64,000 bases of DNA from Gillisia limnaea DSM 15749 (lineage in GTDB: Bacteria; Bacteroidota; Bacteroidia; Flavobacteriales; Flavobacteriaceae). The notes under the pieces were generated by a model that worked only from the letters and a program-made list of their open reading frames with translations, had not been told where the DNA came from and searched no databases. This document shows, piece by piece, positions 1 to 7,542 of this stretch (within the stretch, counting starts at the first letter, position 1; every line of letters starts with the position of its first letter). A program made the translations under genes and the position numbers. The stretch lies in the NCBI RefSeq assembly GCF_000243235.1, contig NZ_JH594606.1, positions 724,934 to 788,933 of the forward strand. Direction: 5' to 3'.

Positions 1-311
1 CTTAGCAAGTCTTGGTTATAGGGCTGCTTTTTGATTGTATGAGAGAAAAAGAAATATTTTTTATTCGGAATTAAGTCCGGAATTGGCACTTCCTTTACCC
101 CCAGCATCACATCACAATTTGAAACATCTTCTGAAACCTCAAATCCTGCCTCCCGATATTCATCATCTGTAAAAACCCGTATTGCTGAAGATTCTATTTT
201 AAAGCTTGCCTCTGTAAATTTTTGAACAACTTCTTTTAGTTTTTCATGAGAAAAGACCACCCTTCTGTCTGGTGGGGTTTTACGTTCTTTGATGATGGCA
301 AATTTTATCAT
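1..311 (-). CDS. Alanine dehydrogenase / saccharopine dehydrogenase-like NAD(P) oxidoreductase, N-terminal part
   Basis: The gene starts with ATG at 311 and runs off the left edge, so only about 103 N-terminal residues are visible. The protein begins MIKFAIIKERKTPPDRRVVF and contains FFFSHTIKKQPYNQ near residues 87-100, which is characteristic of the N-terminal domain of the AlaDh/PNT family, including lysine-forming saccharopine dehydrogenases. Members are cytosolic NAD(P)-dependent enzymes acting on amino acids. The NAD-binding Rossmann domain lies outside the window, so the substrate cannot be chosen. The gene is divergent from the tmRNA and shares its upstream region. Confidence 0.8.
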   Translation of the reverse strand, partial: MIKFAIIKERKTPPDRRVVFSHEKLKEVVQKFTEASFKIESSAIRVFTDDEYREAGFEVSEDVSNCDVMLGVKEVPIPDLIPNKKYFFFSHTIKKQPYNQDLL

Positions 312-369
312 TATTGGTATAGGTTTTGCTTTAAATTGCGTGTTGCCCAAAGATATAAATTTTAAACTG

Positions 370-377
370 TATCTTTG
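370..377 (+). promoter_or_regulatory. Bacteroidota-type -7 box upstream of the tmRNA
   Basis: TATCTTTG fits the Bacteroidota -7 consensus TAnnTTTG. A TTG at 343-345 is the nearest -33-like element, but its spacing is about 24 bases rather than the usual 19-21, so only the -7 box is convincing. Transcription from here would cover the structured element at 386-463 and then the tmRNA. Confidence 0.4.
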
Positions 378-385
378 CAGCCGCG

Positions 386-463
386 TTAGGGATAGAAGAG
401 GAAATCCCGTCTAAATTTCTAAAATTTTGACGGATTGAAACGGATAGCCCGTCCCGCCTGAGT
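386..463 (+). ncRNA. Structured RNA candidate, possibly Flavo-1-like
   Basis: A compact foldable block lies between the promoter-like box and the tmRNA. A hairpin pairs CCGTC-t-AAATTT with AAATTT-t-GACGG around a three-base loop (about 412-438). It is flanked by GGGATAGAAGAGGAAATCC on the left and GGATTGAAACGGATAGCCCG on the right. From memory, the layout GGGATxGAAGxGGxAATCC / hairpin / GGATxxAxCGGATAGCCCG recurs in intergenic regions of Flavobacteriia and may be the Flavo-1 class. That assignment is recollection, not a search result. Confidence 0.4.
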
Positions 464-503
464 TTTTACGAAGGAGGGAACGCCAAAAAGTTCATTACAA
501 TAT

Positions 504-901
504 GGGGTCGACTTGGATTTGACAGCGAGTCAAATTGGGTTGTAAGCACGTAGAGCGCTGGGATATAGCTCTTAAATCTCATATTTCACACTTTTTAAAC
601 GGCGAGAATAACTACGCCTTGGCTGCGTAACCGAATTACAGTAGGTTACACTTAATCCCTACCAGGTAGGGAGCCGAGATGTCTCGTGGAAGCCTTGATT
701 TACGGCGGCCACACCAGAGACACCGAAAAAGTAAATATAGGAAGCGCAGGGCCTTGATGTTCTTCTGAAATCTAATTGAGGATACGTGTAAGATTGGTGG
801 TTTTCGGCCGGTCTTGCATCGACAATCAAGCGAAAACTAAACGTGTAGAAAGCTTCTTAATTGCTTGTTTGGACGAGGGTTCGAAACCCTCCGACTCCAC
901 C
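504..901 (+). ncRNA. ssrA: tmRNA (ssrA)
   Basis: The 5' end GGGGTCG (504-510) pairs with CGACTCC (892-898), giving the seven-base acceptor stem, followed by discriminator A899 and an incompletely encoded CCA. The T arm GAGGGTTCGAAACCCTC lies just before it. The tag reading frame at 601-630 encodes GENNYALAA followed by TAA, the typical Bacteroidota degradation tag ending in ALAA. The length of about 398 nt is normal. tmRNA rescues stalled ribosomes and tags the unfinished peptide for proteolysis. Its last 12 bases recur at 1416-1427 after a GIY-YIG gene. Confidence 0.97.
889..900 (+). repeat. Left 12-bp direct repeat, tmRNA 3' end
   Basis: CTCCGACTCCAC, the last 12 bases of the intact tmRNA, is identical to 1416-1427. 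With the right copy it brackets a 515-bp interval (901-1415) carrying a terminator and the GIY-YIG gene. This fits an attachment-site-like or target-derived duplication. Confidence 0.7.
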
Positions 902-904
902 TTC

Positions 905-947
905 GCCCTCCGAAGCTTTTGGATACAAAAGCGAAGGAGGGCTTTTT
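905..947 (+). terminator. Intrinsic terminator after tmRNA
   Basis: GCCCTCC (905-911) pairs with GGAGGGC (936-942), and GCTTTTG (915-921) pairs with CAAAAGC (926-932) around a short loop. Five T residues follow. It sits four bases after the tmRNA 3' end and should end the tmRNA transcript before the GIY-YIG gene. Confidence 0.85.
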
Positions 948-1049
948 ATCTTTAATTATCTTTCAAAATAACGAAACAAGTGAGGGCTTCGGTGGACAGG
1001 TCCACCTTATTTATTATCTTAAACGAGTTATGTATATAATTTTTTTACG

Positions 1050-1295
1050 ATGGACTTACCTTTCGGCGTGTATATATTAAAATGCTCTAATGGACAACAC
1101 TATACCGGATACACGGAAAACATAGACCAACGTTTAATAGCTCATCAAAAAGGAAAAGTCAATTTCACCAAAGACAAATTACCTGTAGAACTCGTTCACC
1201 TTTCTTTATTCCCAAACAAGAAAAAAGCCTGTTATTTTGAACGGCACCTAAAAAGCGGTTCAGGAGCAGCATTTAGAAATAAGCGGCTGTTATAA
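1050..1295 (+). CDS. Small GIY-YIG nuclease-family protein
   Basis: An 81-residue protein that is almost entirely a GIY-YIG domain. It has GVYILKC at residues 6-12 and HYTGYT at 17-22 (the GIY and YIG strands), an arginine in the following helix (QRLIAH), and a glutamate in CYFERHLKSGSG that fits the metal ligand. Small stand-alone GIY-YIG proteins of this size are common in Bacteroidota and are of unproven role; relatives nick or cut DNA. The gene lies between two copies of the tmRNA 3' end, which suggests it belongs to a small element that entered there. No Shine-Dalgarno site is visible, as is normal for the phylum. Confidence 0.85.
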   Translation: MDLPFGVYILKCSNGQHYTGYTENIDQRLIAHQKGKVNFTKDKLPVELVHLSLFPNKKKACYFERHLKSGSGAAFRNKRLL

Positions 1296-1400
1296 ACAAA
1301 AATCTGCCGGGCTTTTTCGCCTGAGCAAATTTTTTTATTTTAAGACGCCCGGACTGAAAGGACGGTTAGGCATAGCGGCATTTCCTAATGAGGAGCTCCC

Positions 1401-1427
1401 GGGGTTAGACACACTCTCCGACTCCAC
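1401..1427 (+). repeat. Decayed second copy of the tmRNA/tRNA 3' end
   Basis: CTCCGACTCCAC at 1416-1427 matches the last 12 bases of the tmRNA exactly. The preceding GGGGTTAGACACACT resembles a degenerated T arm (compare GGGTTCGAAACC in the tmRNA). The sequence further upstream (about 1369-1400) also looks tRNA-like but does not fold convincingly. A separate terminator follows at once, which would suit a former tmRNA end displaced by an insertion. Confidence 0.6.
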
Positions 1428-1436
1428 TTGATAAAT

Positions 1437-1474
1437 CGTAAATCACTTACCTGTAAGTTTTTACGGTTTTTTTT
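1437..1474 (+). terminator. Intrinsic terminator after the decayed tmRNA end
   Basis: CGTAAA (1437-1442) pairs with TTTACG (1460-1465) and ACTTAC (1445-1450) with GTAAGT (1453-1458), followed by a run of eight T. It would terminate the GIY-YIG transcript. Alternatively it is the original tmRNA terminator left behind after insertion of the element. Confidence 0.75.
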
Positions 1475-2018
1475 ATTAAGTTTTTTGTTTGATTAATGTA
1501 CGGGTGGAAAAATTTATTTCTTTATTATTCTCTTTTAAAATAATAGACTAGTTCTTTTAGGTTACCGTTTTAGTCTGGCTCCCGGCTTAGAAACTACTTA
1601 CGCTGATTTTATGCCCGATTTGGTTAAAAATTAAATTAGAGAATCTTTTTCTAATTCGAATTAAATTATACAATCAAGAAAGCACGACCTCCTTCATAAT
1701 CCTTTAGCGAAACAAAGACTTAATGAAATTGAAGGCTTCAATGAGCTGCAGCAGTTTTGTAAATCCAGTTATATTCATGTTTGATCCACAAGATTTAATA
1801 GTATTTTCAGTCAAATATTTTCCAATGTACAAAAGTACAGTTGGGCGGAGGTAGAGGCTATTACGATTTACTATTGGTTATTATTGAAAAAACAACATCA
1901 CGGACTTTAACCGACAATAGTAAAGCTTTAGTCGTGAACCACGTAAAAAGAAAAATTTCGATTGATTGCTGTTCCTATTCATAGTGTGTTTTCTTCAGAT
2001 TTAAAACCTTCTATTTTT
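1475..2018. other. Gene-free decayed stretch
   Basis: No intact gene is visible. Short broken frames occur. One around 1840-1975 reads GGRGYYDLLLVIIEK, which faintly recalls the nucleotidyltransferase part of a NT-HEPN protein, but it is interrupted by stops and cannot be assigned. The stretch probably consists of gene debris continuous with the DUF72 remnant that follows. Confidence 0.35.
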
Positions 2019-2435
2019 TGGACCAGGCCTCGCAACCTGGTCCAATTACCTTCAAACTGGAAGCGGAATTATTCCCGACTCGACAAATTTTTACTGGAGA
2101 CGTCAAAGGAACTCCGCTGGGTGTTAAAAAATAGCGATACGGACTGGTTTTCTCCCGAATCCTATGAGCTCCGTAGACAGAATGATGTTTCCCCTGTTAT
2201 GCTAGATATGATCAAAGATCATCCTGTTGAGCTTACTGCAGACTGGTTTTATTCAAGTTTCCAAGGACAAAATTACAGCGGCAGTTATACTGAAAAAGTA
2301 CTACAAAAGATTGCGGGAATATATTGGGATGGGAAAAGATGTTTTCACTTATTTCAATAACGATCTTGGGGCCACGGCATGCTAAATGCGATCACCTTGA
2401 GGGAGAAGTTAAGGGTAGAAGAAAGTCCTGCCTGA
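2019..2435 (+). pseudogene. DUF72 (YecE-like) protein remnant
   Basis: The C-terminal half of a DUF72 protein can be read across two compensating frameshifts. The first frame gives VQLPSNWKRNYSRLDKF, WFSPESYELRR and QNYSGSYTEKVLQKIA. An extra A near 2331-2341 moves the reading to KDVFTYFNNDLG. One missing G near 2368-2376 moves it to GHGMLNAITLREKL, ending at TGA 2433-2435. The motifs YSGSY and VFxYFNNDxxGHxxxNA are typical of DUF72. The N-terminal half is absent. The remaining open frame would encode 132 residues, but it is unlikely to be functional. Confidence 0.7.
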
Positions 2436-2735
2436 TAAACAATATTTTAGTTGAGAATTTTCAGTAACTCCAAAACATAAATTCGGATTTACTCAGGAAG
2501 ACAACCTGGGAGGTACTTTAAATCTCAACAACTTTTTTCAAACTTTCATAAAAAGAAGATCATTTTTCTTTCAGTAAATTCTCTCCTCCAGTTATAGATT
2601 CCCTGCTATAAAAATACCTATCTGCCCCCATAGGAATGTTCATTTCATCTACATACTTTTAAAGTAATCAAAATTTTATCATCGCAAAATAAGTTTATAG
2701 CTTATGGATGCAGGGTTAAAAATAGACCTAAACTG
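2436..2735. other. Spacer with no recognisable gene
   Basis: About 300 bases of AT-rich DNA precede the lipoprotein gene. A short minus-strand frame around 2570-2660 is open for only about 30 codons and resembles nothing I recognise. The promoter of the downstream pair probably lies here, but no clear TTTG / TAnnTTTG pair was found. Confidence 0.3.
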
Positions 2736-4349
2736 ATGGGTATGAAAAAAAGTTATTTTTCTTGCATGATGGGGCTTTTGGCTGCTTTTTTTTTGTTAAT
2801 CACCTGCTCGCCCAACCCATTCTTTTTTAGGTCTAACTACACCGACACTAACTCTCTTATCCACCAGAGAGAAAAGTTACAGGAGGAGCAATTTCTTAAA
2901 GCTCATCTTAAGAATGGGGAAGTTCATATCTTCCGGGAAATGTGGGCTGTTGATACCATTCAGGATCTCGTTATAGGGAAGGGGAGTTCATATGACTTTA
3001 ATCGGAAAAAAATCTCTGAAGGTCAAATTTCTATCCAGATAGATAGTGTAGCCATTTTTGAAACCAATTCCAAACTGGAGGGCACAGAAAAGAAGCGAAT
3101 AAGGGCTCTAGGAATTCTGGCCGGCGTGGACGTCGCGATAGGAGTCTTTTGCCTTACCAACCCAAAGGCTTGCTTTGGCTCTTGTCCTACTTTTTATATA
3201 GATGCACAGGATAACTTTCATTATGCCGATGCCGAAGGTTTTTCAACTGCCATTTCCCCTTCGATGGAATACTCAGATATTGATGCTCTGAATCCCCAGT
3301 TCATCAACGAAAATTCCTTCTCCATTACGATGAAAAATGAGGCGCTGGAAACCCATGTAGTGAATTCTGTAAATCTTATCGCCTTTCCTCTCCAAAAGGA
3401 TGAAAGGGTACACCAATCCCCACAGGACGAGTTTTACCTTTGCAGAAATATCTATAGTCTGAAAAAAGCCGTAGGTAAAGAAGGTGAAATCACCGGCCTG
3501 CTGCAACAGGCAGATCGTAAGGAACGGTTTTCCCTGGCAGATGAAGAGAACCTTAGCAGTAGAGAAGAGATCTTCCTTACGTTTGAAGACGTAAAAAAGC
3601 CAGAAAGCCTTGGCCTGTCACTAAGTTTTCGACAAACACTCATGACCACCTATTTCATATACAGTGCTATGGGTTATATGGGAGATGAGGTGGGGGACAT
3701 TTTCGCCAGGATAGAAACTTCAGATTCAACTGCAGAAAAACTTAAGAACGGGATCAAGAAAGAATTGGGTAAGATCGACATATATGTATGGAACCCTAAG
3801 AAAGAAGACTGGGAATTCCAGGCCGGATTTTATGAAACCGGGCCTATTGCATTCAACCGACAGATCCTTCCTTTCAGTTCCTCTGTTACAGGGGAGGAAA
3901 TAAAAGTTAAGCTTGTTCTTAATAAAGGCCTCTGGCGACTGGACCAGGTTGAATTGACCAATATTGTGAAAAAGGTGGAACCGGAAGTGTTGGACGTTTG
4001 TGAAGTGAAGAAAAAGGGAATTACAGATGCTGTTGCAAAAGCTGAGATTCTTGGCGACGAGCGCTACTTAATTTCAATGCCTGGAAACGAATATCAGTTT
4101 ATTTTTGAAGTACCGGGAGCGCCCCAGGAATACGAGCTGTTCCTGGTTTCAGGAGGCTATTATATTGAGTGGATGCGGGAAAGCTGGATAAAGGAAAAGG
4201 ATATTCTCAAACTTAAACAGATGGTTGACAATCCCAGCAGATATCTCAAAGAGGAAGCAAAAAGCTATAAAGAGTACGAGCGCAGTATGGAGCAGGAATT
4301 CTGGAATTCAAAAATAGATACCAAAAACTTTCCTCATTATGGAACCTAA
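2736..4349 (+). CDS. Large putative lipoprotein of unknown function
   Basis: A 537-residue protein with a lipoprotein signal: a hydrophobic stretch at residues 10-22 and then LLITC, making Cys24 the likely lipid-modified residue. A second methionine (MKKSYF) two codons later is an equally good start, at 2742. After the signal, the first half contains a short hydrophobic segment near residues 125-140 and GSCPTFYIDA, with several cysteines. The rest is beta-rich with no motif I recognise. It overlaps the next lipoprotein gene by 11 bases, so the two are co-transcribed and probably act together at the membrane. Function unknown. Confidence 0.75.
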   Translation: MGMKKSYFSCMMGLLAAFFLLITCSPNPFFFRSNYTDTNSLIHQREKLQEEQFLKAHLKNGEVHIFREMWAVDTIQDLVIGKGSSYDFNRKKISEGQISIQIDSVAIFETNSKLEGTEKKRIRALGILAGVDVAIGVFCLTNPKACFGSCPTFYIDAQDNFHYADAEGFSTAISPSMEYSDIDALNPQFINENSFSITMKNEALETHVVNSVNLIAFPLQKDERVHQSPQDEFYLCRNIYSLKKAVGKEGEITGLLQQADRKERFSLADEENLSSREEIFLTFEDVKKPESLGLSLSFRQTLMTTYFIYSAMGYMGDEVGDIFARIETSDSTAEKLKNGIKKELGKIDIYVWNPKKEDWEFQAGFYETGPIAFNRQILPFSSSVTGEEIKVKLVLNKGLWRLDQVELTNIVKKVEPEVLDVCEVKKKGITDAVAKAEILGDERYLISMPGNEYQFIFEVPGAPQEYELFLVSGGYYIEWMRESWIKEKDILKLKQMVDNPSRYLKEEAKSYKEYERSMEQEFWNSKIDTKNFPHYGT

Positions 4350-4842
4350 ACCTCTCATCTTAATACTCCTGCTTATAAGTTTTATTAGCAGTTGCAGTGC
4401 TCCCAAATATGTACCCAAACTGGAGGAGGTTCCCTTCAGTGCCTACGGTTCCCATATAGAGATAAAACAGCTCTCGGGAGCCGAAATTGAAGGTGAGTTA
4501 ATTGCCGTCGATAGTAAAACTCTGTTTGTCCTAACTGCCGCGGATTCAATTAAAAAGCTGCACAATTTACCGGTAAGTGATATAGAGAAATTCAAACTCA
4601 CCTATGCGCAGCCAAAAAGTTATGCCTGGACCATCCCCGTCTACACGCTATCTACGGTAAGTCATGGTTACTTTGCATTATTTACGGCTCCGGTAAACGC
4701 AGTGGTAACATCTGTTGTCACGGCGCGCGGTGCCAATGCCTTTACTTATAACGAACAGGTGATGAGCTATGAAGAATTAAGCAAGTTCGCCCGGTTTCCA
4801 CAGGGTATCCCGCCAAAGATAGATAGGGCAAGTATCAGGTAA
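4339..4842 (+). CDS. Small putative lipoprotein
   Basis: A 167-residue protein with signal peptide and lipobox ISSC (Cys19). The mature part begins with a small beta domain (EIKQLSGAEIEGELIAVDSK), which looks like an SH3/LSm-type strand set handling a single ligand. It continues with a hydrophobic segment (IPVYTLSTVSHGYFALF, about residues 98-114) and an Ala/Val-rich stretch that may contact the membrane. It overlaps the preceding lipoprotein gene by 11 bases and was therefore called as the second gene of that operon. Function unknown. Confidence 0.75.
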   Translation: MEPKPLILILLLISFISSCSAPKYVPKLEEVPFSAYGSHIEIKQLSGAEIEGELIAVDSKTLFVLTAADSIKKLHNLPVSDIEKFKLTYAQPKSYAWTIPVYTLSTVSHGYFALFTAPVNAVVTSVVTARGANAFTYNEQVMSYEELSKFARFPQGIPPKIDRASIR

Positions 4843-5308
4843 TTTGGGTAAGAGTTTCTTCAAATAAGGATATTTCATCAAATTGCAACGGATTTCCCCT
4901 GTATTTCTAGGCTCAACATAAATTTTAACCTCCATTGAATAGAGTTTACACTAAATTCCTTTTTTAAACGTCCATAAAGGAAGTTTGTTGACTGGTTCAA
5001 TCAATTCTCTGTCCAACTTAAATCCAAGTTTATTTATATAATTGAACATTCGATGGCTCGGCTGTTTCAGGATAAATTGGTCTTTTCTGAACTTAAGGAT
5101 TAGGGAAGAAGAAGGCTGGAGCGTGAGAAAGGCCTTTTCTATTAGATTTGATTCCTACCCTAACCTGAAAGCTATTATAGGAGGCATTTTATATACCTAT
5201 TTGCATACCTGTTTTTGGAGAAAAACCAGAAGGAAAAAAAGCGTACAGATAAAAGACTGTTTCACCTCTTTTTCCGTTCAAAAACAGGCAAAAATTGAAA
5301 GCATAAAG
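4843..5308. other. Gene-free stretch with broken frames
   Basis: A 92-codon plus-strand frame (5042-5320) is basic, low in complexity and unlike any family I know, and is probably not coding. On the minus strand, 4850-5060 reads as short fragments (for example MFNYINKLGFKLDREL before a stop) that look like a decayed gene I cannot identify. Confidence 0.35.
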
Positions 5309-5360
5309 AAAAGGCTATAGGAAATTTTAAAAAAAATAATTTCCTATAGCCTTTTCTTTT
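5309..5360 (+). terminator. Very strong hairpin with T-run
   Basis: An 18-base perfect inverted repeat: AAAAGGCTATAGGAAATT (5309-5326) and its complement at 5338-5355, with an 11-base A-rich loop and a T-rich tail. It acts on the plus strand if functional. It is unusually long for a terminator and has no obvious intact gene directly before it, so it may instead be part of a mobile-element end. Confidence 0.6.
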
Positions 5361-5707
5361 TTGTTTGTTTGTTTGTTTATTTCATTATAGGGGTTTTTCA
5401 ATTGCCATTGAACCTATTTACTGGATTTTGTGGTTGTTGGTAGACCCAAAGGCTTGTTCATTTAATGTTTATTAAGCAGGTTTAAACGTCCCGCTACCAG
5501 TTCCCTACCGGGACACTACCACTGCATTAATAGTTCATTTTTGTGACTGCTCCATTTCTCAATAACCTATTCTACTATTGATTAATATAAAACGAACTGA
5601 AGGTTAGTCAAGCCACTGATGTAAAATTCAAGGTTTAGTATTTCAAAATAATTAAGAAAATTATAGGTTAAAATACTCAAATTTATAGAATCTTAATTTT
5701 GAATTTT
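5361..5707. other. Spacer, no gene seen
   Basis: AT-rich sequence with a GTTT tandem run (about 5364-5378) and a hairpin GTCCCG / CGGGAC (about 5488-5514). No coding frame of interest was found. Confidence 0.3.
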
Positions 5708-6050
5708 TAGTAGCTGAAGCACCCGTTCCGGATAATCGGTGATAATACCATCAACTTCTAATTCTATCATTTTTTTAATGACTTCAGACTCATTAACCGT
5801 CCAGGGAATTAATTCTTTTCCATAGTTTTAATAGAATCTACAAAAGCAGTGTCTTTTACTAATCCATAATTCGGACTATAAATTTCCGGTCGGAAATTAA
5901 GTAAATCAAGGTTCTTTTGAATCCCACCATTGGAGACCAGAATATTATTTTCATCCAATTTTTCTGAATACCAATCACCTGAAGTGGACCCTACATTGTA
6001 ATTATGATGTGGCTTATCTTTGCTGCCACCCCGCCAATTTAGGGGAGTCA
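5708..6050 (-). pseudogene. Deleted second copy of the phosphoesterase-GDPD gene pair
   Basis: Bases 5711-5929 are nearly identical to 9053-9268, the C-terminal end of the glycerophosphodiesterase gene, and share GIQKNLDLLNFRPEIYSP. Bases 5938-6030 match about 10535-10625 of the calcineurin-like phosphoesterase, sharing KPHH, YNVG and TSGDWYS. The order on the minus strand is the same as in the intact pair (phosphoesterase first), so this is a second copy in which an internal deletion of roughly 1.3 kb fused the middle of the first gene to the end of the second. Small indels near 5815 break the frame. It cannot encode either enzyme. Confidence 0.85.
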
Positions 6051-6350
6051 AACATGTAGAATTCTTCCTCTATAGATTAACCACAATTTTTGCATAAACA
6101 CAACTATTGGTCTTGATCCATTAATACTTCATAATATAGAATTTATCTTTCTTTAAAAATAGGGAAGATCCTAGATCTATTTAAAGCAATGTTGGCAGTA
6201 GATATAATCATTAAGTGATATGAGCAATAAAAGAAAATGTTTTGAACTTTTGGACAGCCTCTAATTGTGCTCAGTTATACTCCTTCAGTACTATTCTTAG
6301 AGTTTTTTAAAAAATTTAATTATATTTTCTTTCAATGGCTTCAGTATTAG
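6051..6350. other. Spacer, no gene seen
   Basis: About 300 AT-rich bases between the chimeric remnant and the end of the DUF5706 gene. No open frame or clear structure was found. Confidence 0.3.
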
Positions 6351-6983
6351 TTAATTGGTATCTAAAGGAGTATAGTAAAATAAGATTTGGAAAATTAATG
6401 CCGTAAATAAAACAATACTAATGCCGCCAACTAGAAAATAAAGTGAGTATTTAAGGAATAGTCTTTTTCGTTCTAATGCCTTCCCTAAAAAAAATATATC
6501 TTCGATCATAGAGTTATGTATTAAAGATATATTCCCGGTCATTGACAACATAGCCTCCCTATAATCTTTTAAGCGCAAATCTTTAAAGTTACCGAAAAAT
6601 AGTGGGTTGCCTTTCTTATAGCCAAGATCATCTAAAGATAATTTACCGTGTGACCCTTCTGGTGTAATCGCAAGCATAGAATAAATCATAGATATTAAAG
6701 ACGTGATAGCTGCAACCCCCAATATCACAAAATTAAAATCAAGGATATTGGGGGTCACAATAATTTTGCCAATGATAATTGAAATAACCAGTGCATTAAT
6801 TGTCAATAAAATACGTGCTTTACGATCCACCATCTGGTTCATAATATAATGGTTTCGGCTCGTGGTTGTAAGCATACTGGTAAAAGCCCTTTCGCTCGCA
6901 TCCTTTCTTTTCTTATTCTCTTTTAAAACTTTTTTCTTTAATTTCAAAGCTTCCTCATCCGGATTTATTGAGTTCTCCTCCAT
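6351..6983 (-). CDS. DUF5706 / Pycsar effector-like (PycTM) membrane protein
   Basis: A 210-residue protein. A charged, Lys-rich N-terminus (about residues 10-30, probably coiled) is followed by RNHYIMNQMVDRKARILLTINAL at about 44-66, the signature of the DUF5706/Pycsar-effector domain. Hydrophobic helices follow at about 61-80, 84-105 and 178-200, and NISLIHNSMIEDIFFLGKALERKRLFLKYS sits in the C-terminal half. In Pycsar systems such proteins respond to cyclic pyrimidine nucleotides made by a uridylate or cytidylate cyclase and damage the membrane during phage infection. No cyclase gene lies next to it here, so it is an orphan; a housekeeping role is possible. Confidence 0.75.
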   Translation of the reverse strand: MEENSINPDEEALKLKKKVLKENKKRKDASERAFTSMLTTTSRNHYIMNQMVDRKARILLTINALVISIIIGKIIVTPNILDFNFVILGVAAITSLISMIYSMLAITPEGSHGKLSLDDLGYKKGNPLFFGNFKDLRLKDYREAMLSMTGNISLIHNSMIEDIFFLGKALERKRLFLKYSLYFLVGGISIVLFTALIFQILFYYTPLDTN

Positions 6984-7175
6984 ATATGTATATTTAGTAT
7001 TTATTACTTTTAAGGGTATAAACGTTCGGCAATGAGGATTGCGAGGAGTATAGTGAATATACTAAATATTATTTTATTTCTATTTGGCATATTAAGATGA
7101 TATTCAAGTGATAAATGCATTTGATCAAGTATATTTTAGCTTTTCTATTGGACTAATTTAGCCTAACTTTCTTAT
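6984..7175. other. Spacer upstream of the DUF5706 gene
   Basis: AT-rich DNA that should hold the promoter of the DUF5706 gene on the minus strand. No convincing -33/-7 pair was recognised. Confidence 0.25.
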
Positions 7176-7415
7176 TCATTTTTTCTCTTGAACAACTTTG
7201 GAGTCCTTGCCTTCCAGAAGGTTCAGGGTGGTGGTCAGATGGTTCTATCTGCCGGTTCCCACCACATCGGGACGATTATGTATTGACACCTTGTCTCGTA
7301 TGTCTCCTCTGGTATTCTTAAGGTTGCCACTTTTAAATTTCGTCTGCCTTGCCTTATATTGATACAGGTCTTTATAGTTTAAATCCTCCCTCCTTGCTAT
7401 TACTTGACTAATCAT
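7176..7415 (-). pseudogene. IS30-family transposase remnant
   Basis: The minus strand reads DLYQYKARQTKF, NTRGDIRDKVSI and HNRPDVVGTG before a stop. This matches the middle of IS30-type transposases (DLYxYLRHxxK..RGxIxxRVSIxxRPxxV). It then continues in frame for about 25 codons without recognisable catalytic DDE sequence. Both ends of the gene and any terminal repeats are missing, so this is an inactive fragment. The assignment rests on one short motif. Confidence 0.45.
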
Positions 7416-7542
7416 TGGGAACAAGCCCCCAATGATTTTAATTTGGGTTGCATTTATGTGTTGAACTTAGGCTTAGTGATTGGATGAAAAAAAGTATATT
7501 TTTTTGTTTCAATACTGTTTAAGTTTGATTCCAGTATTTACT

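Noticed and set aside
865-1080. 71-codon frame starting inside the tmRNA
   Set aside because: It is read-through of the tmRNA 3' end and its terminator into the GIY-YIG leader.
1369-1427. Complete second tRNA or tmRNA gene
   Set aside because: Only a T-arm-like stretch and 12 exact bases of the 3' end remain; no cloverleaf can be formed.
5042-5320. 92-codon plus-strand frame
   Set aside because: Basic, low-complexity, no family resemblance and it runs into the 18-bp stem; more likely chance.
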